Source: CAYZGU01 sp964478165
Lineage (GTDB): Bacteria; Poribacteria; WGA-4E; JAJDTR01
Length of the DNA: 64,000 bases
Direction of reading: 5' to 3'
NCBI GenBank assembly: GCA_964478165.1
Contig: CAYZGU010000044.1
Coordinates: 1-64,000 of the forward strand
Shown here: piece by piece, positions 37,915-47,974 of the stretch
Layout of the letters: each line of letters starts with the position of its first letter
How positions within the stretch are numbered: position 1 is the stretch's first letter
Translations under genes and position numbers: made by a program
The notes under the pieces: model-generated
The model's database searches: none
Seen by the model: only the letters and a program-made list of their open reading frames with translations
Told to the model about the DNA's origin: nothing

Positions 37915-40027
37915 TCGGATCAAAGCGTACAATCCTGATGTGAATATTGATCTCCTCGACCGAAGTTATGCATTCGGCCAAGAATCTCACAAGGGACAGT
38001 GGCGGGAATCTGATGAACCATATTTTTCACATTGCATTGCAACGGCATACATTTTAGCTGAGCTTAAGCTGGATACTCGGACGATTTGTGCGGCACTTCT
38101 GCACGATGTCATCGAAGATACTACTGTGACGCGTGATGATGTTGCACGGTTGTTCGGTGAAACAATCGCTCGGCTCGTTGAGGGGGTTAGCAAGATTGGA
38201 ACATATAACTTCAGAGGTGGGACACAGCAACGCCAAGCTGAAAACTATCTGAAGCTACTTCTCGCGACGGGAGAGGATATTCGAGTCATTTTGATTAAGC
38301 TTGCAGATAGGCTGCACAATATGGAAACACTATCATTTCTGCCACAACACAGACAGCAAACGGTTTCCAAAGAAACTCTTGAGGTCTATGCACCAATCGC
38401 TCATCGTCTCGGGATTTGGCGCATTATGAGTAGATTGGAAGATTTGGCATTTAAATATCTGTACCCCATGGAATATAGAAGAATCGCTGAGTTGCTGGCG
38501 GAGAAGCTTACTGAAAGGGAAGCCTACACGGATAGTATGGTCGACACCATTGAGCTGGAACTCAAGCGCTATGGCATTGCGGCGGAGGTCGATGGCCGTA
38601 CAAAACACATATATAGTATCTACCAAAAGATTCACCAAAAAGGAATACCTTTCGAGGAAATTCGTGATTTGGTTGGACTTCGTTTGTTGGTTAATACGAT
38701 TCCAGACTGCTATTCAGCACTGGGAGTCCTGCATGCGAGGTGGCACCACCTTCCTCAACGCCTTAAAGATTGGAATGGGCCAACGGCTAAAACAAACGGA
38801 TATAGATCTCTACATACAACGATTTTGGACAGCGGCCGATCGGTAGAGATTCAGATTCGAACACATGAAATGCACAAAGTTGCAGAAGATGGCATTGCTG
38901 CGCACTGGAGCTATAAAGAGGATGTCGCATTAACGGAGACCGGACAATCTATTTTTGCCGGGTATAAGCAGATACTGGAAGATATTCAGGAATCCAAGGA
39001 TTTACCTTATCAATTCATCCAGTCCATGAAGCGCGAGTTGTTCTCCGATGAAGTCTATGTTTTCTCGCCTAAAGGGGAACTCTTTGCACTCCCAGCTGGT
39101 GCAACACCGATTGATTTCGCATATAAGATTCACACCGATGTTGGGAACAAATGTACCAGCGCAGAAGTTAACGGCTCAGTATTGTCGCTCCGGTATTGTC
39201 TGCAGAATGGCGATCGGATAAAGATATCTACTAATCCCACGGGACATCCGAGTCGCAACTGGTTACTATGGGTTAAGACTGCGCGTGCGCGCAGTCGCAT
39301 TCGCCACTGGTTTAATGAACAAGATGAGATCCATGCACTCGATGTTGGCACACGACTTCTTGAAAGGGAAGCACGACGCCAAGGACTTAAACCTCAAGTG
39401 TATCTCAAATCAGTGGAATTGCTCGAAGTTTCTAAAATGCTGCGATTGGAGAGCATAGAGGGTCTCCTCATTCGGATTGGGAATGGGAAGCAATCCGCTT
39501 CTGATATTGTAAACTTAATTAAGCCTGATTCGATGCAAGAATTAGGAGAAGACAGGGAAACGGCTATAGAATTGACGCCAACAGTCCAACTTGAAAATGG
39601 AATCGACGCAGCAATGGTGCGCATTATGAAGTGCTGTACACCTATTCCTGGGGACGAAATTTCTGGGTATATGACGAGGGGACGTGGGATTTCTATCCAT
39701 AAGGTCGCTTGTGTCCGACTGCCAAACGAGCCCGAAAGACTTGTTCATGTGGAGTGGAAGTCAGCGGCTGAGGTTACGTACACGTCTCGAATTTCTGTAG
39801 AGTGTGAGGACTACCCCGGAATGCTAGGGGACATAGCCAATGCGGTTGCTCGATGCGGAGTGAATATCCGGGGAGGAAGCTTTGGTATCGGCAGTGGTAG
39901 AAAGGGGATTGACGGCAGGGCATGCAATGTGTTAACTCTAGAAGTAACTGGTCTTCAACAGTTAGAAGCCGTAATGGGTAGAGCGCGTCAGTTAAGGGGA
40001 GTGCGACGAGTTAGGCGCGACCCATAG
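37892..40027 (+). CDS. relA: Bifunctional (p)ppGpp synthetase/hydrolase
   Basis: 711 residues, the usual Rel length. It makes and degrades the stringent-response alarmone. The HD hydrolase domain is intact (FSHCIATAYIL ... ALLHDVIEDTTVT and KLADRLHNMETL). The synthetase domain has TKHIYSIYQKI, RDLVGLRLLVNT, RLKDWN (RxKD type, as in bifunctional enzymes), TNGYRSLHTTI and VEIQIRTHEMHKVAEDGIAAHW. TGS domain near VYVFSPKGELFALPAGATPIDFAY; ACT domain at the C-terminus. The start overlaps the end of recJ, so the two are co-transcribed. It stops 13 bases from the convergent rpmB stop. Confidence 0.95.
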   Translation: MSVEALIDRIKAYNPDVNIDLLDRSYAFGQESHKGQWRESDEPYFSHCIATAYILAELKLDTRTICAALLHDVIEDTTVTRDDVARLFGETIARLVEGVSKIGTYNFRGGTQQRQAENYLKLLLATGEDIRVILIKLADRLHNMETLSFLPQHRQQTVSKETLEVYAPIAHRLGIWRIMSRLEDLAFKYLYPMEYRRIAELLAEKLTEREAYTDSMVDTIELELKRYGIAAEVDGRTKHIYSIYQKIHQKGIPFEEIRDLVGLRLLVNTIPDCYSALGVLHARWHHLPQRLKDWNGPTAKTNGYRSLHTTILDSGRSVEIQIRTHEMHKVAEDGIAAHWSYKEDVALTETGQSIFAGYKQILEDIQESKDLPYQFIQSMKRELFSDEVYVFSPKGELFALPAGATPIDFAYKIHTDVGNKCTSAEVNGSVLSLRYCLQNGDRIKISTNPTGHPSRNWLLWVKTARARSRIRHWFNEQDEIHALDVGTRLLEREARRQGLKPQVYLKSVELLEVSKMLRLESIEGLLIRIGNGKQSASDIVNLIKPDSMQELGEDRETAIELTPTVQLENGIDAAMVRIMKCCTPIPGDEISGYMTRGRGISIHKVACVRLPNEPERLVHVEWKSAAEVTYTSRISVECEDYPGMLGDIANAVARCGVNIRGGSFGIGSGRKGIDGRACNVLTLEVTGLQQLEAVMGRARQLRGVRRVRRDP

Positions 40028-40040
40028 CCAGCGAGCTTCA

Positions 40041-40268
40041 TTACGCAGCCTGCGGTGCGCCTGATGAAACTTTAACGATTTTTCCCGATCTAATGCATTT
40101 CGCGCATACACGTACGCGTCTATGGCCAACGCGATTCTCACCCACTTGGGTTTCAATGCGTACACGCTGCAGGTTGGGTAGCCACCTGCGTTTGCTGTGA
40201 TTACGGGCCTTACTTATGCGATTCCCAGCTAGCGGTTTTTTCCCACAAACATAACAGACACGAGCCAC
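40041..40268 (-). CDS. rpmB: 50S ribosomal protein L28
   Basis: 75 residues. Two CxxC pairs (CYVCGK near the N-terminus and CAKC near the C-terminus) make it the zinc-binding form; KKPLAGNRISKARNHSKRRW and RIETQVGENR are typical of the family. The open frame reaches an ATG at 40301, but the real start is most likely GTG 40268, which has AGGAGG 8 bases upstream and matches the family's start at (M)ARVCYVCGKKP. A possible weak promoter (TTGCAT ... TATGAT) lies near 40330-40355 on the minus strand. Confidence 0.95.
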   Translation of the reverse strand: MARVCYVCGKKPLAGNRISKARNHSKRRWLPNLQRVRIETQVGENRVGHRRVRVCAKCIRSGKIVKVSSGAPQAA

Positions 40269-40494
40269 ATCGTCCACCTCCTCTCTCGAATCTGACTTCA
40301 AGATCTGAACAGCCCGGAAAGAGTATCATAATGTCTGAACAGAATGCAAGTGTTTTTCTGCGAAAACCGGGAATTCTCGTAAGGTTTTGAGTTCCTACGT
40401 TTAAATTCAATTGGAAAGTCATACATCACATTGTTTGGAAAGGTGTTTATCGGCCCTCCTCGCGGCACGAATTTTTCTCTAAGCCAATTAACTT

Positions 40495-41271
40495 ATGAAA
40501 ATTGCAATCTACATACAATCTCTTGTTGTAATAGGTTTTCTGAGTTGTTTATCCGGATGTAGTGGAGATTTACGGCTTGATTCTGGACAAACGATGGAAG
40601 AATCTGAGTTTAGTACTGTGTCAGGCACGATTAGAGATGCAAGAACCGATCGGCCAATCCCGGGCGCACTCGTAACTATGCTCGATCTACGGGTAGAATC
40701 GGAAGTAGATGGAAAATATGCTTTTTCGCCAGTTAACCAGCTTGATGTCCTAACACTGAAGGTCGAGGCACTGGACTACATGGCGGAAACACGAACTTTC
40801 TTGCTCACCACTGAAGATGTCACAGTGGATGTTGTTCTAACGCCACTCACGGATCCCGAATCGGAAATTCGGAAATTTCTAACCACGTTCTCGACGCTTA
40901 TGCAAACGATGAATGTCGATAATATCGAAGAACTCTTTACAGAAGATTTTCTTGCATCAGACGATTTGGTGACTCGATTTTTTGGAATCGATACCGGCGC
41001 TATTCCTGTCAATTTCGAATCAGTAATTCCGACAGTTAAAACCCTTTTCGAGGAATTTAGATCTGTTCAATTTCGCTTTCATATCGTTCAAATGAACCTA
41101 ACTAATACGCGCAAGGCTTTTGCGCAATTAGAGGTAAAAATCGTTACGGAGAAAGCACCTGGATCGGGTCGGCGAGAGATAATCAGCGAATGTGAGATTT
41201 ACTTTCGAAAAGAGACCTCCAAGTGGAAGATGTTCTTCTGGAAGTTTGTCCAGGCGGATGTCCGTTTGTAA
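40495..41271 (+). CDS. Lipoprotein with carboxypeptidase-regulatory-like and NTF2-like domains
   Basis: 258 residues. Lipoprotein signal with lipobox LSGC (Cys near residue 22). Residues ~43-120 form a carboxypeptidase-regulatory-like beta-sandwich (VSGTIRDARTDRPIPGALVT, EVDGKYAFSPV). Residues ~125-258 look like an NTF2/SnoaL-like cone (FLTTFSTLMQTMNVDNIEELFTEDF ... ISECEIYFRKETSKWKMFFWKF). The same first domain is fused to ExbB elsewhere in this window. Likely an envelope protein of unknown role. No clear Shine-Dalgarno sequence before the ATG. Confidence 0.75.
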   Translation: MKIAIYIQSLVVIGFLSCLSGCSGDLRLDSGQTMEESEFSTVSGTIRDARTDRPIPGALVTMLDLRVESEVDGKYAFSPVNQLDVLTLKVEALDYMAETRTFLLTTEDVTVDVVLTPLTDPESEIRKFLTTFSTLMQTMNVDNIEELFTEDFLASDDLVTRFFGIDTGAIPVNFESVIPTVKTLFEEFRSVQFRFHIVQMNLTNTRKAFAQLEVKIVTEKAPGSGRREIISECEIYFRKETSKWKMFFWKFVQADVRL

Positions 41272-43117
41272 ACTGGAGAACTTAGGTTCGAACTGTGTCA
41301 TTGCGAGAGCAATGATGGGTGTTGTTGACATCTTGGCCAACGATTGCTTTTTGCTTTCACGTTGCGCCACTAACGGAGCACGTGTAGCGGACTATATTCC
41401 CCTTTGGCTCGAATAATTCTAGGTCTTTTGGGTTGAGTTCTCTGTCTGTTGTTCGTTGCGTCTCCATGAGATGCACTAGAGATATGTCTACGATTGTTCG
41501 ATTCCAGAGTGCCAAGTACTACAGAGTTTTCCAGCGCGATAAAGATAGGCAACGTTCGTCGTCTCTTCCCAAACAACGAGCGTAGATTCAGGGTGCCATC
41601 CGTCCAATTCATCTGGTGTTTCCTCTTAGGAAAGAATTCTATTGCGCATTCTTGTGGCCGGCTGTTGACACGAGTTAATCTATCTCTTTTCGAAGGTACG
41701 TTTGACATGTGCCAAGTATCACCATTGCTGGAGTCAATCCTGACACCATTATCGTAAATAGTAAACGGGAATACTCCTGTAGCTGACTGGTGTTTCGTCG
41801 GTCGAATATGCGTTAAATCACGATTCTTGGACGCCGGAACTAGCTCATGTCTAGAAATTAGGACCGGGTTGTGTGCGTGTAATACTGAGAATGAGCCTTC
41901 GGATCTTCAGCAGTGTTGGTTTGAATCCGGAAGTCAGCGCCATAGATTACCTTTCCAGCATGGACTATAAATCATTTGCTGATAAAGCCTCCCGCTGTGT
42001 TTGAAATTCTGTGTCTTCAGACTGACGCCAATTCTTGGTCTATGTGAGCATAGAATCTGTGGGGCATACCAGCATTTTGTATTTGGAACTCTACGGTTGT
42101 TGTTCCAGGCTGGGAGTTGGGCCTCGTCTGGACAGGGGTAAGCGCAACTGCAACGGTTCGCTGAGAAGTGCTCCACATTCTTTTTGTAGACGCTCCCGCT
42201 GAGATACTCGGACAGAATCAACAAGCAATTGTCTCTTTGGGAACTGAGTCCGATTTCAAAGAAATACACCAATCCTATTCATGTTGTTCTCCCGCTACTT
42301 GGTTGATGGCCCATTCATTAGGCCAAGACCATTCGAACTAACAAAAGTAGCTCCGTCAAAATTCTTCTTGTCGAGGATTGTTCCGCGTGATTCACCCATA
42401 CATGGTCTATTAGTTTCCTGTGATCATGGTCTATTAGTTTCCTGTGATCGACGATGATTCTGACGTCATCAAAAGTTCCAATCAACTTTTGGACGACGAA
42501 AAAAATGTAACTGGAGTCTTTCCATGATTCACTGCGAGGTTTGCAGTATTTGAAGAGTTTCTGTGAGGTGTTCGGTCGAGATGATTGGGTCTTCGGGACC
42601 ATGCGATTATAAGAACGCTAATGCGCGTAGGAAAGACAAAAACACTTGCATCAAACTGAGTTACGCTATAACATAGTAGGAACGGAGTTAGCGGCTTGTG
42701 GGAAAGACGTGGCTTGCAGGATGTTGCCACGCAATTACGAGGTGATTAGCGACAGAATGTCGTGGCTAGATTACGACAGGAAAAGAAGAAAAAATGTATT
42801 AAATTAATAAACAAGTCTGTACTGCCAAGAAATGAAAAAGGCGTGAAGGTTAGCGTCATCTGTGTTTTGCTAGATTTTCCGGTTGTGCCAATTATTTTTC
42901 TGAGTTTTCGGACTTAGCTATTGTGGAGTAAAATTTCGATTGTGCTTAAATGATTGAAAATTATTTGGTGCATAGGTTAACCAAGCGAGAGGGATATTCT
43001 TCCAATTTGCTGAAGCTGCGAGAATGATTGTGTGTCACAGCGAAGAAGAGTCGCGTCGCATGGGATTTAGGAAAAAATATCTACCTTGTCAATTATGATT
43101 GAGAAAAGGAGTCTCAG
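41272..43117. other. Long non-coding stretch before the catabolic island
   Basis: About 1.85 kb with no supported gene. Short frames occur on both strands but lack homology and ribosome sites. It contains a 24-bp exact tandem duplication (42401-42448). Bases just before the next gene (43100-43116) form TGAGA/TCTCA with the Shine-Dalgarno AAAGGAG in the loop. Confidence 0.45.
42401..42448. repeat. Exact 24-bp tandem duplication
   Basis: The unit beginning CATGGTCTATTAG occurs twice in a row (42401-42424 and 42425-42448) without mismatch. No further copy was seen nearby. Confidence 0.85.
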
Positions 43118-44665
43118 ATGGAACTATATCCTGGCAAACAACTTTTCATTGATGATTTTATGATCGAATCAATGAAAGGGCTCCGGCGGGTACTAAATCA
43201 GGCGGAAAAGCAGACCGTCATCGCTCCGTTAGACTTGCCGCTTGACACTGTGTTAGACCATGCGAAGGGACAAATAGGGGACGTTGTCTACGACAAGAAC
43301 GATGGTCTGTTTCGGATGTATTATCACCTGGATTTAGATGGTGAACGGCGGATGTGTGCTCTCAATTCGGAAGACGGTCTGCACTGGGAAAAACCAACGC
43401 TGGGTCTTGTTGAGATTGATGGTTCAACGGCCAATAACGTTACCAACTGTCCGTTGGGACAACTCAGCTTATTGTGGGACCCACATGAAACAGATGAAGC
43501 CTACCGTTGGAAGAGAATTGACAATACGCCCACTGGTCGGAATCGTAATGGAAGAAAGGTATGGCGGGCTTTCCATTCGCGAGATGGTTACGATTGGAAG
43601 CCGTATCCTTCTGGCGGTTATAGTGAGAATCAGATGTTGTTTAATTTTGGTTCGCCGGCAGAGACGTTTGGCGGTACCATCAATCCCGATGCGAATTACG
43701 TTCACTATTCCCAGCGGGGTTCAAGTAGGAGGACGCGTGTCCTGGGGCGCCGCGATAGCGAGGATTTCCTTCATTGGTCTGGTCTACGAACGGTGATTGA
43801 TCAGGATTTGAATGATCCAGCTGGGACGGAATTCTACGGTGCCAGTTTCGATTCGGCTAATTGCACTAACGGGGGACTGCACATCCTGATGCTGTTCACG
43901 TTCTTGACTGATCTGAGTGAACCATATGAAATCGAGAAACCGGGGGCGTATTGGGGCGCAGAGAGTGGTCCGAATGCCGTAGCGGCTCGTATCGACGGTT
44001 TTGTGGACACGGAGTTGGCTGTTAGTCGTGATACGGTTTCCTGGACGCGCTTTCGCGAGCCATTTATCCCACGGGGCCAGTCTGATTCCTGGGATTGGGG
44101 TATGCTTTTTAGTGATGCACCTATTCTCCATAACGACAAATTATGGTTCTTTTACAGCGGATTTAATCTGAACCATAACGGGCATACAGCTCGCTTATGG
44201 GAATCACCATATTCGGCGCCATCCTATTCGAACAAAGGATTAGCTGTGCTTCGACGTGATGGCTATGTCAGTGTTGAGGTGGCTGGATTTGGACACGGGA
44301 CTTTAACGACTCACCGTTTCCGGCAAGAATCTGGCGGTTCTGTTCAGGTAAACGTGGACGCGTCGGCGGGCGAATTACGATATGAGCTTTTGCTTGATAC
44401 GGGTGAGCCAATCTCAGGTTACACGGTTGCTGATTGTGACCCCATCCGTGCGGATGAGTTAGATCGTACACTGTCATGGAATGGGGTTCAGGATTGGCCT
44501 GGTGTCAGTAGCGAACGACAAGCCACACTACCGAACCTACCGCAATCCGAGTTCTATATAAAGATTAGGTTTTATCTTGCGCCCGGTACCAAACTCTACT
44601 CTTTTACGTTGAATCCACCAGAGGTAACGATGTGGAATGTTAAGATTAAAGGACGAATAGATTGA
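43118..44665 (+). CDS. Glycoside-hydrolase-like five-bladed propeller protein
   Basis: 515 residues, no signal peptide. The sequence reads like the five-bladed beta-propeller proteins distantly related to GH32/GH43 that are frequent in Planctomycetes and similar bacteria (LFIDDFMIESMKGLRRVLNQ at the start, DVVYDKNDGLFRMYYH, YAL/ALNSEDGLHWEKPTLG, FHSRDGYDWKPYP, DWGMLFSDAPILHNDKLWFFYSG). The C-terminal ~100 residues look like a beta-sandwich. A glycosidase role is only inferred; the substrate is unknown. ATG with AAGGAG 7 bases upstream. First gene of the 43.1-53.7 kb plus-strand catabolic run. Confidence 0.7.
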   Translation: MELYPGKQLFIDDFMIESMKGLRRVLNQAEKQTVIAPLDLPLDTVLDHAKGQIGDVVYDKNDGLFRMYYHLDLDGERRMCALNSEDGLHWEKPTLGLVEIDGSTANNVTNCPLGQLSLLWDPHETDEAYRWKRIDNTPTGRNRNGRKVWRAFHSRDGYDWKPYPSGGYSENQMLFNFGSPAETFGGTINPDANYVHYSQRGSSRRTRVLGRRDSEDFLHWSGLRTVIDQDLNDPAGTEFYGASFDSANCTNGGLHILMLFTFLTDLSEPYEIEKPGAYWGAESGPNAVAARIDGFVDTELAVSRDTVSWTRFREPFIPRGQSDSWDWGMLFSDAPILHNDKLWFFYSGFNLNHNGHTARLWESPYSAPSYSNKGLAVLRRDGYVSVEVAGFGHGTLTTHRFRQESGGSVQVNVDASAGELRYELLLDTGEPISGYTVADCDPIRADELDRTLSWNGVQDWPGVSSERQATLPNLPQSEFYIKIRFYLAPGTKLYSFTLNPPEVTMWNVKIKGRID

Positions 44666-44735
44666 GCTGATTGCTCGTAATTCTTGAATCCAAGATGATT
44701 CACTCGCTACTGTCAAGATTATTCAGGAGGACTTT

Positions 44736-45620
44736 ATGAAACTAGTAACATTTACTCATAATGGGGAAACGCGAGTTGGCGCGCTTCAGAATCAGGGTGG
44801 ACAGCCTGTCGTAGTTGATTTTAGCAAGGTTAATGCGGACTTGCCAACCGACATGCTGAAATTCCTGGCCGGTGGTTCTGAGACGCTTGTTTTGGCCGAG
44901 GAGGCGGCAAAGACTGCTACGTCAAGAGCCGTGCTTGCACAAGATGCAGTCAAACTCAACGCCCCAGTTCCGGATCCTGGTAAGATTCTCTGTCTGGGAC
45001 TCAACTACCGGGATCATGCTGAGGAGTCAAACATGGAGCTTCCAGAGCATCCGATTGTATTCACGAAATTCAGCAACACTGTGATTGGTCCCGATGATAC
45101 TATTGAGCTGCCTTCTGTGAGTCATGAAGTCGACTATGAAGCTGAATTTGCAGTTGTCATTGGGCGTCGGGCGAAAAATGTGGGTAAGGCTGAAGCGCTT
45201 GAGTACGTGGCTGGTTATCTGCCATTCCATGACGTTAGCGCGCGCGATTATCAACATCGCACGAGTCAATGGACGTTAGGCAAGAATTTCGATACCTTCG
45301 GCCCGATGGGACCTGCATTGGTTACATCAGATGAAATACCTGATCCGGCCAACCTGAACATTAGTCTGCGTCTGAATGGAGCGATTATGCAGTCGTCAAA
45401 TACCTGCCATCTTATTTTTTCGGTGGGTGATCTTGTTGCTGAAATTAGTTCTGTGATGACATTGGAACCCGGTGACTTGATTTCAACAGGAACCCCCGGT
45501 GGTGTCGGAGCAGCTCGAACGCCTCCCGTCTTCTTGAGAGCAGGAGATGTCGTTGAAGTGGAGATTGAGGGATTAGGTGTTTTGAGGAATCCGGTCGTTG
45601 CGACAAAATCTGGCAGTTAA
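44736..45620 (+). CDS. Fumarylacetoacetate hydrolase-family protein
   Basis: 294 residues. The family cleaves carbon-carbon bonds or hydrates/decarboxylates keto acids in aromatic and sugar-acid breakdown, using Mg2+. Core motifs: ILCLGLNYRDHAEE, HPIVFTKFSNTVIGPDD, the metal-binding DYEAEFAVVIGRRAKNV, the lid and Lys region HRTSQWTLGKNFDTFGPMGP, and LEPGDLISTGTPGGVG. The N-terminal ~70 residues form the usual small domain. ATG with AGGAGG 7 bases upstream. Lies 70 bases after the propeller gene and may share its transcript. Confidence 0.92.
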   Translation: MKLVTFTHNGETRVGALQNQGGQPVVVDFSKVNADLPTDMLKFLAGGSETLVLAEEAAKTATSRAVLAQDAVKLNAPVPDPGKILCLGLNYRDHAEESNMELPEHPIVFTKFSNTVIGPDDTIELPSVSHEVDYEAEFAVVIGRRAKNVGKAEALEYVAGYLPFHDVSARDYQHRTSQWTLGKNFDTFGPMGPALVTSDEIPDPANLNISLRLNGAIMQSSNTCHLIFSVGDLVAEISSVMTLEPGDLISTGTPGGVGAARTPPVFLRAGDVVEVEIEGLGVLRNPVVATKSGS

Positions 45621-46143
45621 TACAGATGAATGCCCATCGTACTCTTCGTTCGGATTTTAGGTAGCGACTCTCCTTGTGACTCGGGTTTTTTGGAAGTTAC
45701 GGGCGTGAGAGTGTTGGGCAAAGGCTGTCTGGTGAATGCGGAAGCACTAGTACTGGGCCGTTTGTGGTGGATATCTGATCTAATGCGACGCCTTGCGTGC
45801 AAACTGCGTGACTTTCGAGTTCGTGGGAACACAATCTGCGACTACGTAACTAGGCTCTGAAAAGCTTGAGATGTATGGAGTTTATCTAGTTCTAAATCCA
45901 TTGTTCCGTGTCGATAATCTCCATGCTGATGGAGGATAATGGAAATTGATAGTTCAGATGGCTGTGGGATGACCCACCCGTTTAAGCTTTTTCCGTTATC
46001 TGGTCTATCAAATCGGAAAATTGCAAGTGTGTTCAGTTTGTTTCCCTGTGATGGTTTGGTGGGTTGAGACGAAAGCACTCTTAGATTCGTGTTCATCTAC
46101 ACTTCTTGAACCCGAACAGAATTTTTAAGGAGCAAAACATACT
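45621..46143. other. Intergenic, small hairpin only
   Basis: About 520 bases without a supported gene between the FAH and ThDP-enzyme genes. A 6-bp hairpin CTCCAT/ATGGAG lies at 45919-45934. The break may separate two transcripts in the catabolic island. Confidence 0.4.
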
Positions 46144-47814
46144 ATGCCTCGGATGACGGGAGCTAAATTTCTCGCAGACACAGTTGGAGGACATGGAATC
46201 TCACACGTCTTTTTCATGCCGTATATCGGTCCCAGAGCTTTAATGGAGATGGAAAGTCTGGGAATAAAGCGGGTTCAAACTCACGGTGAAAAGGCCGCAG
46301 CTTATATGGCAGATGGCTATGCTCGGGCAAAACGCGGGCCTAGCCTTTGCATGGCTCAATCTGTGGGTGCGGTTAATCTCGCTGCGGGTTTACAGGATGC
46401 TTATCTGGCGTGTTCGCCGGTGATTGCTATCACTGGGCGCGAGAAACAGGTTAACCAGCAGCGGCACGCTTATCAGGAAGTTAATCATGCGGCTCCCTTT
46501 TCGGCTGTCACCAAATACAGTGCACTTGTCAGCACAACGGAGCAACTTCCAATCTATTTGCGTCAGGCTTTCCGATCTGCGACCACCGGCACACCAGGGC
46601 CTGTGCATCTGGACCTCGAAGGACACCTTGGGGAGGTAGTCATAGACGGAGAGGCTGATATCGAGGTGTTCATTGAAGAGATGTTTTCACTCCTACCGCC
46701 TGTTCGGCCGGAGGCAGAGTCAGAGAGAGTGATAGAAGCACTTCAATTGCTTAGCCAAGCTCGCCGGCCTATAATCGTGGCCGGAGGTGGCGTTACCCTC
46801 TCTGGTGCACGCGATGAGCTCGTGGTTCTGGCCGAGAAACTTTCAATTCCGGTTGCGACTGCGTTGAATGCGAAGGCCATGTTTCCCCATGACCACCCAT
46901 TAGCGGTGGGTGTCCCGGGTTCATACTCACGAGACTGTGCGAATCAGGCTCTGTACGAAGCGGATTTGGTATTCTTCATAGGGAGTCACACCGGTGGGCA
47001 AGTAACGAATGGGTACATAGTTCCACCGCAAGGAACGCCGGTTATCCAACTAGACATCAACGCCGAGGAACTTGGACGTAACTATCCGATTAAGGTTGGT
47101 TTGCAAGGGGATGTAAGGAACTCACTGCGGAGAATGATTGAGCATGTTAGAATTGTTGAACCGCGTACGGAATGGAATAGCCGCGTGCAGGAATTAGTTC
47201 AAAATTGGAGACAGAAAGTGAGCGGAATGGTTAATTCCGAGATTGTACCCATGCGACCGGAACGCCTCTGCCGGGAATTGACAAATTATCTACCTTCTGA
47301 TGCGATTCTTGTTTCTGATACGGGACATTCGGGAGTTTGGACTGGGACTATGGTCGATCTAAAGCACCCCGACCAGGAGTTTATTCGTTGCTCCGGTTCG
47401 TTGGGCTGGGGTCTGCCTGCTTCGATGGGAGCGAAGTGTGCTTATCCTGATCGACCTGTGCTCTGCTTCACCGGCGATGGCGGCATCTGGTACCATCTTT
47501 CAGAACTAGAGACCGCTGTGAAATCCGGAATCAACGCCGTCATTCTCGTCAACAACAATCACTCGCTAAATCAGGAACAGAGTGGTGTTGAATCTGTATA
47601 CGGTGGGCGTACGGCTGGCTCGGATGAACTCTGGCTTTTTCCTGATGTAGACTTTGCACGGGTTGCCGAATCGATGGGTTGCTTCGGCATTACAGTCAAG
47701 AAACCGAGCGAACTTTCAGGTGCGCTAGATCAGGCATTCGCTGTGGGCAAACCGGCTGTGATTGATGTAAAAACACACGTTGAAGGCATCGCACCTCAAG
47801 CCTGGGTTCCGTGA
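46144..47814 (+). CDS. Thiamine-diphosphate-dependent enzyme (acetolactate synthase-like large subunit family)
   Basis: 556 residues. Three-domain ThDP fold: the N-terminal domain carries the catalytic Glu49 in THGEKAAAYMADGYAR, a middle domain has RRPIIVAGGGVTLSGA, and the C-terminal cofactor site is FTGDGGIWYHLSELETAVKSG ... VNNN. Family members condense or decarboxylate 2-keto acids (acetolactate synthase, benzoylformate decarboxylase, sulfoacetaldehyde acetyltransferase). No small regulatory subunit gene is nearby and the position in a catabolic run suggests a degradative decarboxylase or lyase rather than IlvB. AAGGAG lies 13 bases before the ATG. Confidence 0.88.
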   Translation: MPRMTGAKFLADTVGGHGISHVFFMPYIGPRALMEMESLGIKRVQTHGEKAAAYMADGYARAKRGPSLCMAQSVGAVNLAAGLQDAYLACSPVIAITGREKQVNQQRHAYQEVNHAAPFSAVTKYSALVSTTEQLPIYLRQAFRSATTGTPGPVHLDLEGHLGEVVIDGEADIEVFIEEMFSLLPPVRPEAESERVIEALQLLSQARRPIIVAGGGVTLSGARDELVVLAEKLSIPVATALNAKAMFPHDHPLAVGVPGSYSRDCANQALYEADLVFFIGSHTGGQVTNGYIVPPQGTPVIQLDINAEELGRNYPIKVGLQGDVRNSLRRMIEHVRIVEPRTEWNSRVQELVQNWRQKVSGMVNSEIVPMRPERLCRELTNYLPSDAILVSDTGHSGVWTGTMVDLKHPDQEFIRCSGSLGWGLPASMGAKCAYPDRPVLCFTGDGGIWYHLSELETAVKSGINAVILVNNNHSLNQEQSGVESVYGGRTAGSDELWLFPDVDFARVAESMGCFGITVKKPSELSGALDQAFAVGKPAVIDVKTHVEGIAPQAWVP

Positions 47815-47974
47815 CATGTCGAAGATTTATCGTACCAGATTGCGAGTTAGGAGGACCGTGGAGTGTCAGTGTCTTTATTCCATGTGAGCTCGCTGATTGC
47901 AAAATCAAGTAGTTAGTTCTTAGTCCCAGAGGTGCGTTTGTAGAACCAGTTTTCTAGAATATGGAGGCATTCTA

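Noticed and set aside
41905..41935. GGTTTGAATCC resembling a tRNA T-loop
   Set aside because: The flanking 5-base arms do not pair.
42401..42448. CRISPR array
   Set aside because: Only two adjacent copies without spacers and no cas genes.
42318..42730. Two overlapping minus-strand frames of 94 and 82 residues
   Set aside because: No family features or ribosome sites; part of the sequence is the tandem repeat read as protein.
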